Of a stretch of DNA of 44,456 nucleotides, positions 1 through 7,789 are shown in pieces. Both the position numbers and the translations under genes were made by a program. A model generated the notes under the pieces. It was given only the letters and a program-made list of their open reading frames with translations. It was not told where the DNA came from and made no database searches. The DNA lies in contig JAFWMH010000039.1 of the NCBI GenBank assembly GCA_017510785.1, positions 1 to 44,456 on the forward strand. Direction: 5' to 3'. Numbering within the stretch: the first letter of the stretch is position 1; each line of letters opens with the position of its first letter. This DNA comes from Atopobiaceae bacterium. Its GTDB lineage: Bacteria > Actinomycetota > Coriobacteriia > Coriobacteriales > Atopobiaceae.

Positions 1-282
1 GGAGTAGCCGGCGGTGCCCGCGGAGGCGCCGTTCTTCGCCCAGCCCATCCAGCCGAATCGTTGCGCGTGCACGCGGTAGTACACGTCGTACCTCTTCGCC
101 ATGTCGCCCGTGAGCTTGATTCTTATGGCCTCGAGGCGCCTAGACTGACCTGCGGTGCCACTCATGTCGCCGTCGGACCGCCAGCCCTGCCAGCCTATGC
201 CCTGAATGTGCGTCTGGTACTTGATGGAGCCACAGACGGCAGCATGCGGCAAGGTAATCGCGAGCGATGAAGCACACGCCAC
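1..282 (-). CDS. ChW-repeat secreted protein, N-terminal part (runs off window)
   Basis: The minus-strand frame carries two copies of the clostridial-hydrophobic-with-W (ChW) motif. One reads HIQGIGWQGW followed by SGTAGQSRRLEAI; the second reads VHAQRFGWMGW followed by SGTAGYS about 48 residues later. ChW repeats are known from secreted or cell-surface proteins of Clostridia and Coriobacteriia. A short hydrophobic, signal-like stretch (ACASSLAITLPHAAVCG) precedes the first repeat. No ATG lies in this frame; the GTG at 282 with GAAGG about 8 nt upstream is the best start, but it gives an unusually short signal sequence without a clear basic end, so a start lost by frameshift is possible. The gene continues beyond position 1, so further repeats or a catalytic domain are unseen. 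Confidence 0.6.
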   Translation of the reverse strand, partial: MACASSLAITLPHAAVCGSIKYQTHIQGIGWQGWRSDGDMSGTAGQSRRLEAIRIKLTGDMAKRYDVYYRVHAQRFGWMGWAKNGASAGTAGYS

Positions 283-334
283 GCACGCCGCCTTCAGACC
301 CGCAAACCGACAGCCTCATCGTCAGCCAATTCTT

Positions 335-348
335 AATGCCGAGGCATT
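335..348. promoter_or_regulatory. Short palindrome between divergent genes
   Basis: AATGCC-GA-GGCATT is a perfect 6+6 palindrome in the gap between the ChW gene (minus) and the AlbA-type gene (plus). It is the size of a dimeric operator, but nothing else supports a function. Confidence 0.2.
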
Positions 349-418
349 TTACCTTTAGGAAGCAATACCGGTTACATAGCCCGCCAACCAACGCCATTCC
401 GGTGATTTATCGACTGCC

Positions 419-440
419 TTCGGTAATAATTCGGTATACT
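419..440 (+). promoter_or_regulatory. Promoter with 11-bp-spaced direct repeat
   Basis: TATACT (435-440) is a good -10 hexamer 31 nt upstream of the ATG at 471; no strong -35 is visible. The heptamer TTCGGTA occurs at 419 and again at 430, exactly 11 bp apart (one helical turn), the second copy overlapping the -10. This is a plausible operator, possibly for autoregulation of the downstream DNA-binding-type protein. The operator role is inference. Confidence 0.35.
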
Positions 441-470
441 GCGTTCCATAACCGATATATGGGGGCATAA

Positions 471-2160
471 ATGACGGAAAATGAGCTTATTTCGCTCCTT
501 GATTCAATAAATGAGCGTTTCGAGACCGAAATACTTGAGCTTAAGGAGGCCGATAACGGTTTCAAGGTCCGGGATCTGGGGATATACTTCTCCGCGCTCA
601 GCAACGAGGCGAACCTTCGGGACGCGCCACGCGCGCTGCTCATCTTTGGCGTCAACGACAAGGGCGTCGTTGTTGGGACCTCCTTCTACCGAGAACCGGG
701 CTTCCCAGAAAGGAGGAGCAAGGGGCTCCAGCGCCTCAAGAAGCAGCTTGCCGAAAACACGAACAACAGAATCACCTTCCGCGAGATCCATGAACTCGAC
801 CATCACGGCAAGAGAATCGTTGCCTTCGAGATACCTCCCGCCACAAGAGGCATACCCACGCAGTGGGCTGGTGCCGCATGGGCGCGAGAGGGCGAGAGTC
901 TCGTCCCGCTTCCCCTGAGCAAGATAGACGAAATACGCGCCCAGCCGCCAAGGGACTGGGCGAAACTCCCCGCGGAGGGCGCAGGAATGGAGGACCTGGA
1001 CCCGGACGCCCTCTATGCCGTGCGCGAGTCGATGCGTAACAAGTACGGCGAGCGCTCCGGCCTCATCGACTCACTCGACGACGGAGAGCTGCTCGACAAG
1101 GCGGGAATCACCATTCGGGGACGCATCACCAACGCGGCACTTCTGCTACTCGGCCGCGAAGAGGCATCGGTCCTCATGGACGGCCCAGTCCCGCGCATCA
1201 CTTGGACACTCTATGAGTCCGACGGGCGCGTACGAGCGTACGAACACTTCGGCCCGCCATTTGCCCTATCCATCGACGGCGTCCTTGCAAAGATAAGGAA
1301 CGAGCGTTACAGGATTATGGACGATCCCTCCTCGCTGAAGCCCACGGAGGTGATGGAATACGACCCGTGGACACTACGAGAGCTTTTGGGAAACGCCCTG
1401 GCGCATCAGGACTACGCTAGCGGGAGGCGCATCAACGTGGGAGAGTATGCAGACAGGATTTGCGTCTCCAACTCTGGCTCGTTCATCCCCGGTTCCTTAG
1501 AGCAAGCGCTCGAGCCGGGGTATAAGCCCTCGTACTACCGCAATCCGTTTCTGTGCGACGCGATGCAGCGCCGTACTCCTCGATCAGAACGCCCTGGGAA
1601 TACGTACCATGTGCGAGCACGCACGTTCCAGGAGAATGCCCCTCCCCAGCTACGACCTGGGAAACGGCACGAGCGTGGAGGTCACGGTACTCAACCACGA
1701 GGTCTCCCCTGCATACACCGCCATCCTCTCCCAGCGACCCGAGCTGCCCATCACAACGCTCCTCGCACTGGACTTTGCGCAAAAGGGAGCATCCCTTAGC
1801 ACGAGGCAGCGCGCAGATCTCTTGACTCAGGGCCTCGTCCACGAGTCGCCTGCGGGCCTCGTCCTCGTGGCCCCCTCAAACGGCAAGAAGCCGGAAGTTA
1901 GTAAGTCTGTGCGCAGCGCGGGGCTTTCGGAGGCCATCCTCTCCTTGCTCGAACAGGGATCCCTCACGCGCAAGCAGATCTCGCAGGTCCTAGCACCCCA
2001 ATTCGGCGGACTCGGCAACCTCGGAGAACGCATATACCGCACACTAAAGAAGCTCGAGGCCACAGGGAAAGTCACGGGAACCGGCAGCACCCGCGCACGC
2101 GTGTGGTCGCTGGCGAAGGCCAACGATACGAGGGCTGCCCGTGGCGAGGATGAGGTATAA
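471..2160 (+). pseudogene. AlbA_2/HATPase_c_4-type ATP-binding regulator, frameshifted
   Basis: This belongs to the large family of AlbA/Schlafen-like ATP-binding proteins usually annotated as putative transcriptional regulators. The first reading frame (471-1799) holds the AlbA_2 domain (about residues 15-150, with ELKEADNGF, SALSNEANLR and LIFGVNDKG) and an ATPase-like segment (LGNALAHQDY, then ICVSNSGSFIPGSLE). Homology-like sequence then jumps frame: after CDAMQ the continuation AVLLDQNALGIRTMCEHA and MPLPSYDLGNG is read one base further on, so a single extra base near 1566-1570 explains the break. The second part (to 2160) carries a C-terminal winged-helix-like stretch (ILSLLEQGSLTRKQISQVL). 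The start ATG has a GGGGG tract 5 nt upstream. The first frame would otherwise end in out-of-frame sequence at 1799. A sequencing error cannot be excluded. Confidence 0.82.
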
Positions 2161-2198
2161 CCCCGTGGTGTTGCGTCCGGGCCCTCGCAGGATGTGAG

Positions 2199-2229
2199 GA
2201 GGGGACGCACACCAGAGGCGCGTCCCCTC
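2199..2229. terminator. 10-bp hairpin between convergent genes
   Basis: Perfect stem GAGGGGACGC / GCGTCCCCTC with an 11-nt loop, placed between the end of the plus-strand AlbA-type gene and the minus-strand surface-protein remnant. No U-tract follows on either strand, so it would be a weak intrinsic terminator or a bidirectional stop needing a factor. Confidence 0.45.
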
Positions 2230-2263
2230 AATCGCCATTCGCGTGCCGCATACGGCGGCCGCG

Positions 2264-2423
2264 CTACTTCACGACGACCTTGCAAGCAACGGTCTTGCTC
2301 CCGGCCTTGTAGCTGGCGTTGCCTGCGGCGGTGACCTTTATGTTGATGGCGTAGGTGCCCTTCTTCGTGCCCTTCTTCACGGTGACCTTGCCGGTGGCCT
2401 TGCTCACGGTGCGCCACGTGTCT
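2264..2423 (-). pseudogene. C-terminal remnant of an Ig-like/KxGTY surface protein
   Basis: The minus frame ending at the TAG at 2264 reads SKATGKVTVKKGTKKGTY, then INIKVTAAGNASYKAGSK and VACKVVVK-stop. The KKGTKKGTY and AGNxxYKAGSK pattern is typical of the last beta-sandwich repeat of large secreted proteins in Coriobacteriia and Clostridia. No start codon or signal sequence exists upstream in this frame, and it abuts the stop of the next gene at 2424, so it is a decayed 3' end of a larger surface protein. It may be related to the broken genes to its left. Confidence 0.55.
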
Positions 2424-2663
2424 TTACCCCCGAGCCGAGAGCACCACCATCGCCACGGCTATGAGCACCGCCAGCGCCACGACGGCAAGCACGATCTTTT
2501 GCCCGAGCGGCATGGAGAGGTCGTCGCCGGGGTCCATGAGCGCCCGCTCGCGTGCCACGCGCTTGGCATGGGCCTCGGCCATCTCTTCCTGTGCGGCCTT
2601 CTCGGCACGCAACCGCTCGAGCTCGGCGCGCTCGTCGTCTGTCAGCGCATCGCGTTTTGGCAT
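2424..2663 (-). CDS. Small single-pass membrane protein
   Basis: This 79-residue protein is not a recognised family. Residues about 1-45 are charged and helical (DDERAELERLRAEKAAQ, then AEAHAKRVARERAL) and probably coiled. Residues about 55-77 form one hydrophobic segment (IVLAVVALAVLIAVAMVVL) ending two residues before the C-terminus, giving a tail-anchored topology. The start MPKRDAL at 2663 lies one base after the helicase stop codon, with AGGAGGA inside the helicase end as ribosome-binding site. The two genes are therefore likely co-transcribed and translationally coupled. An earlier in-frame ATG exists inside the helicase, but it would add residues that read like helicase antiframe. Confidence 0.75.
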   Translation of the reverse strand: MPKRDALTDDERAELERLRAEKAAQEEMAEAHAKRVARERALMDPGDDLSMPLGQKIVLAVVALAVLIAVAMVVLSARG

Positions 2664-2664
2664 G

Positions 2665-5238
2665 TTAGTCCTCCTCCGGGTGCCACAGGTCCTCCACGAA
2701 GCCCACCCTATAGTTCTTGAACACCGCCTCGCCAATGTCTTGCGTGGCGTCGAGGTTCAAGTCGGCCATAATGCCGAAGTCGTGCTCGCCCTCCACATCG
2801 GCGAACGTTTGGCTCACGTGCCACACGTGGCGCAGCTGCTCGTCCTTGTCATCGATGGAGAAGAACTTCGTGGAGCGGGCATCGGCGTCGAGCAACACGT
2901 CCTCGTGCTCCTCGTAGAACTCGTCGAGCACTTGTCTCCAGCGCATGGCGGACCATCCCCAGTCGGCGTCAAGCTCACCGAGCGCCTTCCAGTCGTCGTG
3001 CGCGGCCATGCGAACACGCGCGAACAGGGCGTTGCGCACGAGCAGCGTAACGGCACGCCGGTCGGCCACCACGGCATCCACGTTTGCCTCGAACGCGCCC
3101 ACGTCCTCGTCCAGCTCGCCCGTGCGCGCCCACTCGTCCACGAGGCTTGAGTCCACCGAGCGCACCACCAAACCCAGCCAGGCAATGATTTCTTCCAAGC
3201 GCTCGTCGCGTGCCTCGAGCGGCAGCGTGCGCGAAAGCGAACGATAGGCCTCCGAAAGATAGCGCAACAGGATTCCCTCAGCGCGTGCGATATTACAACG
3301 TTGGATGTAGCCCTTGAAGTCCGAGGCCGTCTCCAGCATGTCGCGCAGCACCGACTTGGGATGCGGCTCGTAGTCGTTCGCCCACGGCACCTTTTCGCAG
3401 TACGTCGCGAAGGCGGCCTCGATGAGCTCGGCAAGCGGCATGGGATACGTAACTTCCTGAATGCGCTCCATGCGCTCTTCGTACTCCACGCCATCGGCCT
3501 TCATCCGAGCCATCGCCTCGCTGCGCGCGGACTTCTCCTGCGCGCGCAGGATTTGATACGGCTGCTCGAGCGTGGACTCCACAAGGGAGATAACGTCGTA
3601 CACATAGGTTTCCGACTCGCGGTCGAGCAACTCGATGGCCGCGAGCAAGAACGGCGAAAGCGGCTGGTCGAGGGCAAAATCGGTAGGCACGTCTACGGTG
3701 GTGTAGTAGTTAACCCAATCGTCCGTCTCCTCGCGCACCACCACGCCGGCATCCATGAGCGTGGCGAAAATCTCGTCCGCCCGCGTGCGCAGCGCCTCCT
3801 TTTGCTCGTCGGTTTGCATGGAGGCGTCGATGAGCTCGCGCACGCGCTCCCACGCATCGCCCCCCTGGCTCACCTCGGCGAGCACCATGGAGTGCGAAAT
3901 CTTGAGTCGGGGATGCAGCGGCTCCGGCGTAGCCTCGACGAGTCGCTCGAACGTTTGCTTGTTCCACCCCACGAAGCCCTCGGGCGGCTTGCGCGTATGC
4001 ACCTTTCGCGCGCGCTTGGGGTCGCCGCCGGCCTTTGCCAGCGCCTTTGCGCGCTCGACGTCGTACTCCGTCGCCTGGACGAGCACCACACCCTCGGTAT
4101 CGAAGCCTGCGCGACCCGCCCGACCGGCGATTTGGTGGAACTCGCGCGCATTGAGCCGCCTTTGTCTCTTGCCGTCGTACTTTGCGAGGGCCGTGAGGAG
4201 CACCGTGTGGATGGGCACGTTGATGCCCACGCCAAGGGTGTCGGTTCCGCAAATCACGGGCAGCAGACCTTGCTGCGCGAGTTTCTCTACGAGGAGACGA
4301 TACCTTGGCAGCATGCCCGCATGATGCACGCCCACGCCCATGAGCAGCAGACGACGCAGCGTTTTGCCGAACGCCGTGGTGAAGCGCGTGTCCTTGCAGG
4401 CCTCGCGCAAAGCGTCTCGTTGCGCGCGGTCGGAAACGCCGAAGCTCGCGAGGGCCTGCGCGCTCCGGAGCGCGGCGTCCTGCGCGAAGTGCACTATATA
4501 TATTGGTGCGTCGCCCTTGCGCACGGCCAGCTCCACCGTGGCCTCAAGCGACGTTTCCACGAACTCGTACGAGAGGGGAACCGGACGCGGCGCGTCGAGC
4601 ACGAGGTCCACGTCGGCGTCCGTTTGGCGCTCCATGAGCTCGGCGATGGCGGTCATGTCGCCGAGCGTGGCGCTCATGAGCAAAAACTTCGTGCGACGCA
4701 GCGTTATGAGGGGCACCTGCCACGCCCAGCCGCGGTCGTGGTCGGCGAAGTAGTGGAACTCGTCCATCGCCACCCACGCGACGCTTGTGTCTTCGCCCTC
4801 GCGCAACGCCTGGTTTGCGAGAATCTCCTGCGTGCAGCATACGATGGGCGCGCCGGGGTTTATGGACACGTCGCCAGTGATCATGCCCACGTAGTCGCGG
4901 CCGAAAAGGTCCACGAGGTCGAAGAACTTCTCGGATACAAGCGCTTTGATGGGCGCCGTGTAGTAGGCCGTATAGTCGGCACACAGGGCCATAAAGCACA
5001 TCCCGATGGCCACGAGCGACTTGCCCGAACCCGTCGGCGTGCCGAGCACCACATGATTGCCCATCGCGAGCGAGAGAAGCGCCTCCTCCTGATGCTCCCA
5101 TGGCTCGATTTCGCGCGCGTCCAGCCAATCCATAAACAGCTCGAGCGACTCCTCGCCCTCGAGCGGCTCCTCTCCCGCCTCAAAGTCGGGCGCGAGCGCA
5201 CCGAGCGAACCGTAGGCAAATGCGTCGATATGTGGCAT
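2665..5238 (-). CDS. Ski2-like DEAD/DEAH-box helicase (DUF3516 type)
   Basis: This 857-residue superfamily 2 helicase should unwind RNA or DNA using ATP. Walker A is GTPTGSGKS (about 66-74), motif II is DEFH (about 159-162), motif III is SAT (about 189-191), and motif VI is QIAGRAGR (about 369-376). The second RecA lobe has GVHHAGMLPRYR and CGTDTLGVGINVP, characteristic of Ski2/Mtr4-like enzymes. The long C-terminal half matches the alpha-helical DUF3516 region found with these helicases in Actinobacteria. The start MPHIDAF at 5238 is chosen because AAAGGGGAAACC precedes it; an upstream ATG at 5271 would add 11 residues. Motif II is DEFH rather than DEVH. RNA substrate is inference from the family. 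Confidence 0.88.
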   Translation of the reverse strand: MPHIDAFAYGSLGALAPDFEAGEEPLEGEESLELFMDWLDAREIEPWEHQEEALLSLAMGNHVVLGTPTGSGKSLVAIGMCFMALCADYTAYYTAPIKALVSEKFFDLVDLFGRDYVGMITGDVSINPGAPIVCCTQEILANQALREGEDTSVAWVAMDEFHYFADHDRGWAWQVPLITLRRTKFLLMSATLGDMTAIAELMERQTDADVDLVLDAPRPVPLSYEFVETSLEATVELAVRKGDAPIYIVHFAQDAALRSAQALASFGVSDRAQRDALREACKDTRFTTAFGKTLRRLLLMGVGVHHAGMLPRYRLLVEKLAQQGLLPVICGTDTLGVGINVPIHTVLLTALAKYDGKRQRRLNAREFHQIAGRAGRAGFDTEGVVLVQATEYDVERAKALAKAGGDPKRARKVHTRKPPEGFVGWNKQTFERLVEATPEPLHPRLKISHSMVLAEVSQGGDAWERVRELIDASMQTDEQKEALRTRADEIFATLMDAGVVVREETDDWVNYYTTVDVPTDFALDQPLSPFLLAAIELLDRESETYVYDVISLVESTLEQPYQILRAQEKSARSEAMARMKADGVEYEERMERIQEVTYPMPLAELIEAAFATYCEKVPWANDYEPHPKSVLRDMLETASDFKGYIQRCNIARAEGILLRYLSEAYRSLSRTLPLEARDERLEEIIAWLGLVVRSVDSSLVDEWARTGELDEDVGAFEANVDAVVADRRAVTLLVRNALFARVRMAAHDDWKALGELDADWGWSAMRWRQVLDEFYEEHEDVLLDADARSTKFFSIDDKDEQLRHVWHVSQTFADVEGEHDFGIMADLNLDATQDIGEAVFKNYRVGFVEDLWHPEED

Positions 5239-5365
5239 GGTTTCCCCTTTCTGCGTTTGTCTATAATACACGACTAGTCGCAGGGTGGGGCGCGGCGTGT
5301 GGGACGAGCCGGGTGCAAGGCATCGCGCGCACGAAGTGCGAAAAAATTTTAATATCTCTTTTCCG

Positions 5366-5371
5366 TATAAT
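5366..5371 (+). promoter_or_regulatory. TATAAT on the strand opposite the neighbouring genes
   Basis: A perfect TATAAT lies in the gap between mntP and the helicase, both of which read leftwards. It follows an A/T-rich tract (AAAAAATTTTAATAT) but has no good -35. Transcription from it would run antisense to the end of mntP. The first bases downstream can pair (GAGAC around GTCTC). It may be chance sequence in the AT-rich gap. Confidence 0.25.
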
Positions 5372-5425
5372 GGAGAGAAACTCCACGTCCGCGGAGAGAC
5401 GGCCCGAGTCTCCAGAAACGCCCGC

Positions 5426-5992
5426 TCACAAAACGAGAATCCCGAGGTGTTCGAGCAGAACTTTAAGCCCTATGAGGATGAGGATAATGCCACCCGCGAT
5501 TTGCGAGGGCTTTTGGTAGCGCATGCCAAACTGGTTGCCCACGAGGACGCCCACCACGCTGAGAACGAACGTCGTTACGCCGATGAGCGCGACGCTCAGC
5601 CAAATGTTGACGGAAAGTGACGCGAACGCGATGCCCATCGTGAGCGCGTCGATGGACGTGGCCACCGCGAGTATAAGGACCTCCTTCAGGCTCACCGCAT
5701 CGGAAGCGTCATCCTCCTCGTCGGAAAGCGCTTCGCGAATCATGTTTCCCCCGATGAAGGCCAAAAGACCAAACGCAATCCAGTGGTCCACCGGCTCGAT
5801 GAGCCACAACAGCTGGCTGCCCAACGCCCAGCCGATGACGGGCATGCCCGCCTGAAATCCGCCGAACGCCAGCGCGAGCACGAGCGTCGTTTTCCAGTCG
5901 ATGCGTCGCATGCCGAGCCCTTTGCACACCGATACCGAAAACGCGTCCATGCTCAAGCCAACGGCGATCAAGAATAGTTCCACAAAGCTCAT
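5426..5992 (-). CDS. mntP: Manganese efflux pump MntP
   Basis: This 188-residue integral membrane protein matches MntP, which exports Mn2+ from the cytoplasm; the family length is about 185-190. It has six predicted membrane spans in two related halves. Each half begins with the conserved acidic pattern SMDAFSVSVCKG or TSIDALTMGIAF, whose Asp residues are thought to coordinate metal. GGFQAGMPVIGW and FIGGNMI are also typical. The start at 5992 (MSFVEL) is preferred because GGGGGAG sits 6 nt upstream; an ATG at 6007 lacks a ribosome-binding site. No yybP-ykoY riboswitch could be made out in the leader. Confidence 0.93.
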   Translation of the reverse strand: MSFVELFLIAVGLSMDAFSVSVCKGLGMRRIDWKTTLVLALAFGGFQAGMPVIGWALGSQLLWLIEPVDHWIAFGLLAFIGGNMIREALSDEEDDASDAVSLKEVLILAVATSIDALTMGIAFASLSVNIWLSVALIGVTTFVLSVVGVLVGNQFGMRYQKPSQIAGGIILILIGLKVLLEHLGILVL

Positions 5993-6203
5993 GTTGTTCT
6001 CCCCCATGCGTTTTAGCAGATAACCCCAGCGCGCAGGCCCTCATGCTCCGTCACAATTCTACCAAGGTCTTCCTCATCGTGCGCGACATACATTGCGAGA
6101 TGAATCATAGCATTCGACAGGGCCGCAATCCCCGGCCGCAATCCCTTCGGGAGGATTGTGTCATAATACTTCGCAAGGCAAACAACGAAAGGAGCGCTTC
6201 AGC

Positions 6204-6605
6204 ATGGCAGCAATTGACGAAGTATGCGAGTTTTTGAAGGATTGTGGCACATACTACCTGGCAACGACCGATGGCGATCAGCCACGCGTACGTCCGTTCG
6301 GCACGGCGCACATTTACGAGGGCAAGCTCTACATCCAAACCGGCAAGAGCAAGGACGTTGCAAAGCAACTTGAGGCCAACCCGAAGTTCGAGATTTGTGG
6401 GTTCAAGAAGGGCAAGTGGATTCGTGTGAGCGGAACGCTCGTCGGCAACGAATCCGACGATGCCGTGAGTTCGATGCTGGAGGCGTATCCCTCGCTCAAG
6501 AGGATGTACGCCGTGGCCGACGGCAACACCATTGTGTACGGCATCAACGACGGCGTGGCCACCTTCAGCAGCTTTACCGAGCCGCCGCGCACCGTGGAGT
6601 TCTAA
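6204..6605 (+). CDS. PNPOx-like flavin-binding protein
   Basis: This 133-residue protein of the pyridoxamine 5'-phosphate oxidase-like split-barrel fold probably binds FMN or F420. The N-terminal half reads YLATTDGDQPRVRPFG, then LYIQTGKSKDVAKQLEANP, the standard pattern for small single-domain flavoproteins of this superfamily. These are often annotated as general stress or nitroreductase-like proteins; the substrate is unknown. The start at 6204 is supported by AAAGGAG about 10 nt upstream; a further ATG at 6156 has none. It is a single gene, divergent from mntP and convergent with the folate operon. Confidence 0.8.
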   Translation: MAAIDEVCEFLKDCGTYYLATTDGDQPRVRPFGTAHIYEGKLYIQTGKSKDVAKQLEANPKFEICGFKKGKWIRVSGTLVGNESDDAVSSMLEAYPSLKRMYAVADGNTIVYGINDGVATFSSFTEPPRTVEF

Positions 6606-6732
6606 AAGGCCACTTCGTTGCATTTAAGCCGCTCTTTGTGATGGTTGGGCCTCCCTAGCACTTTCGCCATCGCAACAAACAGCACCAAGGCACGAAGTAA
6701 CCCATAGCCCGGTCGAGGCCTACCGATTTCAG

Positions 6733-6858
6733 CCCTACAAACCTCGCCGAGGGTGCCGCTTTTGGCGTTCTCGCGAGGTTTGTCGGATTCGGGGCGCGTC
6801 AAATCCTACAAAGTTCGTCCGAGGCCCCGTTTTCCGCCGTTTCGCGAGCTTTGTAGGG
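6733..6858. repeat. Two tandem copies of an inverted-repeat element
   Basis: Two related hairpin units fill the gap between the PNPOx-like gene and folD. Unit 1 (6734-6786) has 11-bp arms ACAAACCTCGC and GCGAGGTTTGT. Unit 2 (6805-6857) has arms CCTACAAAG and CTTTGTAGG, extended by TTCG/CGAG with one wobble pair. The loops are also alike (CCGAGG, then TTTT, then GCGTTTC-like). Each unit is about 53 bp. They may act as a bidirectional terminator between the convergent genes or be copies of a dispersed intergenic repeat. The rest of the 320-bp gap holds nothing recognisable. Confidence 0.7.
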
Positions 6859-6925
6859 TTAGGTGCACCAAGGTTGCAGCTACCTGCCGCTTAACTTTCC
6901 ACGCAGCGTATCCCGCATCCCGCGC

Positions 6926-7774
6926 TCAACACCGCTCAGCCGCAGCCACAACGTGCTTCGCAAGTACAGCCGTGGTTACGGTGCCAATGCCGCCGGGCAC
7001 CGGCGTGATGGCGTCGACCACAGGCTCAACCTCGTCGAACAAAACGTCACCGCAGAGCTTCCCGGCAGCATCGTCCCAATTGATGCCCACATCGAGCACA
7101 ACCTGTCCCTCGCGTACGGCATCAGCGCCCACAGTACCGATGTGCCCCGCCGCAACGACGAGGATATCGGCACGTCTGCACGCAGCGGCAAGGTCACGCG
7201 TCCGCGTATGACACATCGTAACAGTGGCATTCCGTGCCTGCAGCATCATGCTCACCGGCTTGCCAATCACGAGCGAACGACCAATCACCGTCACCTCAGC
7301 ACCCGCAAGGTTGTATCCGTAATGGTCAAGAACCTCTATGCACGCCTCGGCGGTACAGGGCGGAAACCCAACCCGCCTGCCCGCAAACACACCGTAAAGT
7401 GAACCCGCCGTCGCGCAGTCCACATCCTTCGCAGGGTCGAGTGCTGCACAAGCAGCGTCCTCGTCAAGCGACGCAGGAAGCGGGCGGAACATCAAGCATC
7501 CGTGGATGCCAGCATCCGCGTTTATCGCTTCAATCGTCGACAACAGCTCACCTTGCGTGCAGCCCTCCGACAGCACGAACTTTCGCACCGCAATACCTAC
7601 AGCCTCGCATCGCTTGCACGCACCACGCTCGTATGCGAGGTCGTCGCTTCTCTCCCCCACACGCACGATAGCCAAGGTCGGCGTAATGCCCTTGTCTTTG
7701 AGCTCGCGCGTCCGAGTAGCGAGCTGTTCGGTAAGCGCCTTTGCAACGGGCAGCCCCTTGAGTAGTGTTGCCAT
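6926..7774 (-). CDS. folD: Methylenetetrahydrofolate dehydrogenase (FolD), divergent active site
   Basis: This 282-residue FolD-family protein interconverts methylene- and methenyl-THF with NAD(P). In bifunctional members it also hydrolyses methenyl- to 10-formyl-THF. Tyr48 and Lys54 (YERGACK) match the catalytic Tyr and Lys of E. coli FolD (about 50 and 56), and Asp119 (KDVD) is kept. The nucleotide-binding part has VIGRSLVIGKP, and PVPGGIGTVTTA is at the end. The usual VQLPLP loop is MFRPLP here, so the conserved Gln is replaced by Phe96, and KDVDG is KDVDC. It is the last gene of the fhs-fchA-folD operon, 15 nt after fchA, with AAGGAAG before the ATG. The adjacent dedicated cyclohydrolase suggests this copy may mainly be a dehydrogenase. 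Confidence 0.93.
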   Translation of the reverse strand: MATLLKGLPVAKALTEQLATRTRELKDKGITPTLAIVRVGERSDDLAYERGACKRCEAVGIAVRKFVLSEGCTQGELLSTIEAINADAGIHGCLMFRPLPASLDEDAACAALDPAKDVDCATAGSLYGVFAGRRVGFPPCTAEACIEVLDHYGYNLAGAEVTVIGRSLVIGKPVSMMLQARNATVTMCHTRTRDLAAACRRADILVVAAGHIGTVGADAVREGQVVLDVGINWDDAAGKLCGDVLFDEVEPVVDAITPVPGGIGTVTTAVLAKHVVAAAERC

Positions 7775-7789
7775 GTGTCTTCCTTCCCG

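Noticed and set aside
3301..5277. Long plus-strand ORF of 658 codons
   Set aside because: It is the antisense of the helicase gene; GC-rich codon bias opens this frame, and it has no ribosome-binding site or recognisable domain.
5993..6110. yybP-ykoY manganese riboswitch before mntP
   Set aside because: The leader lacks the conserved paired junction sequences I would expect; only a GGATTGCGGCC direct repeat was seen.
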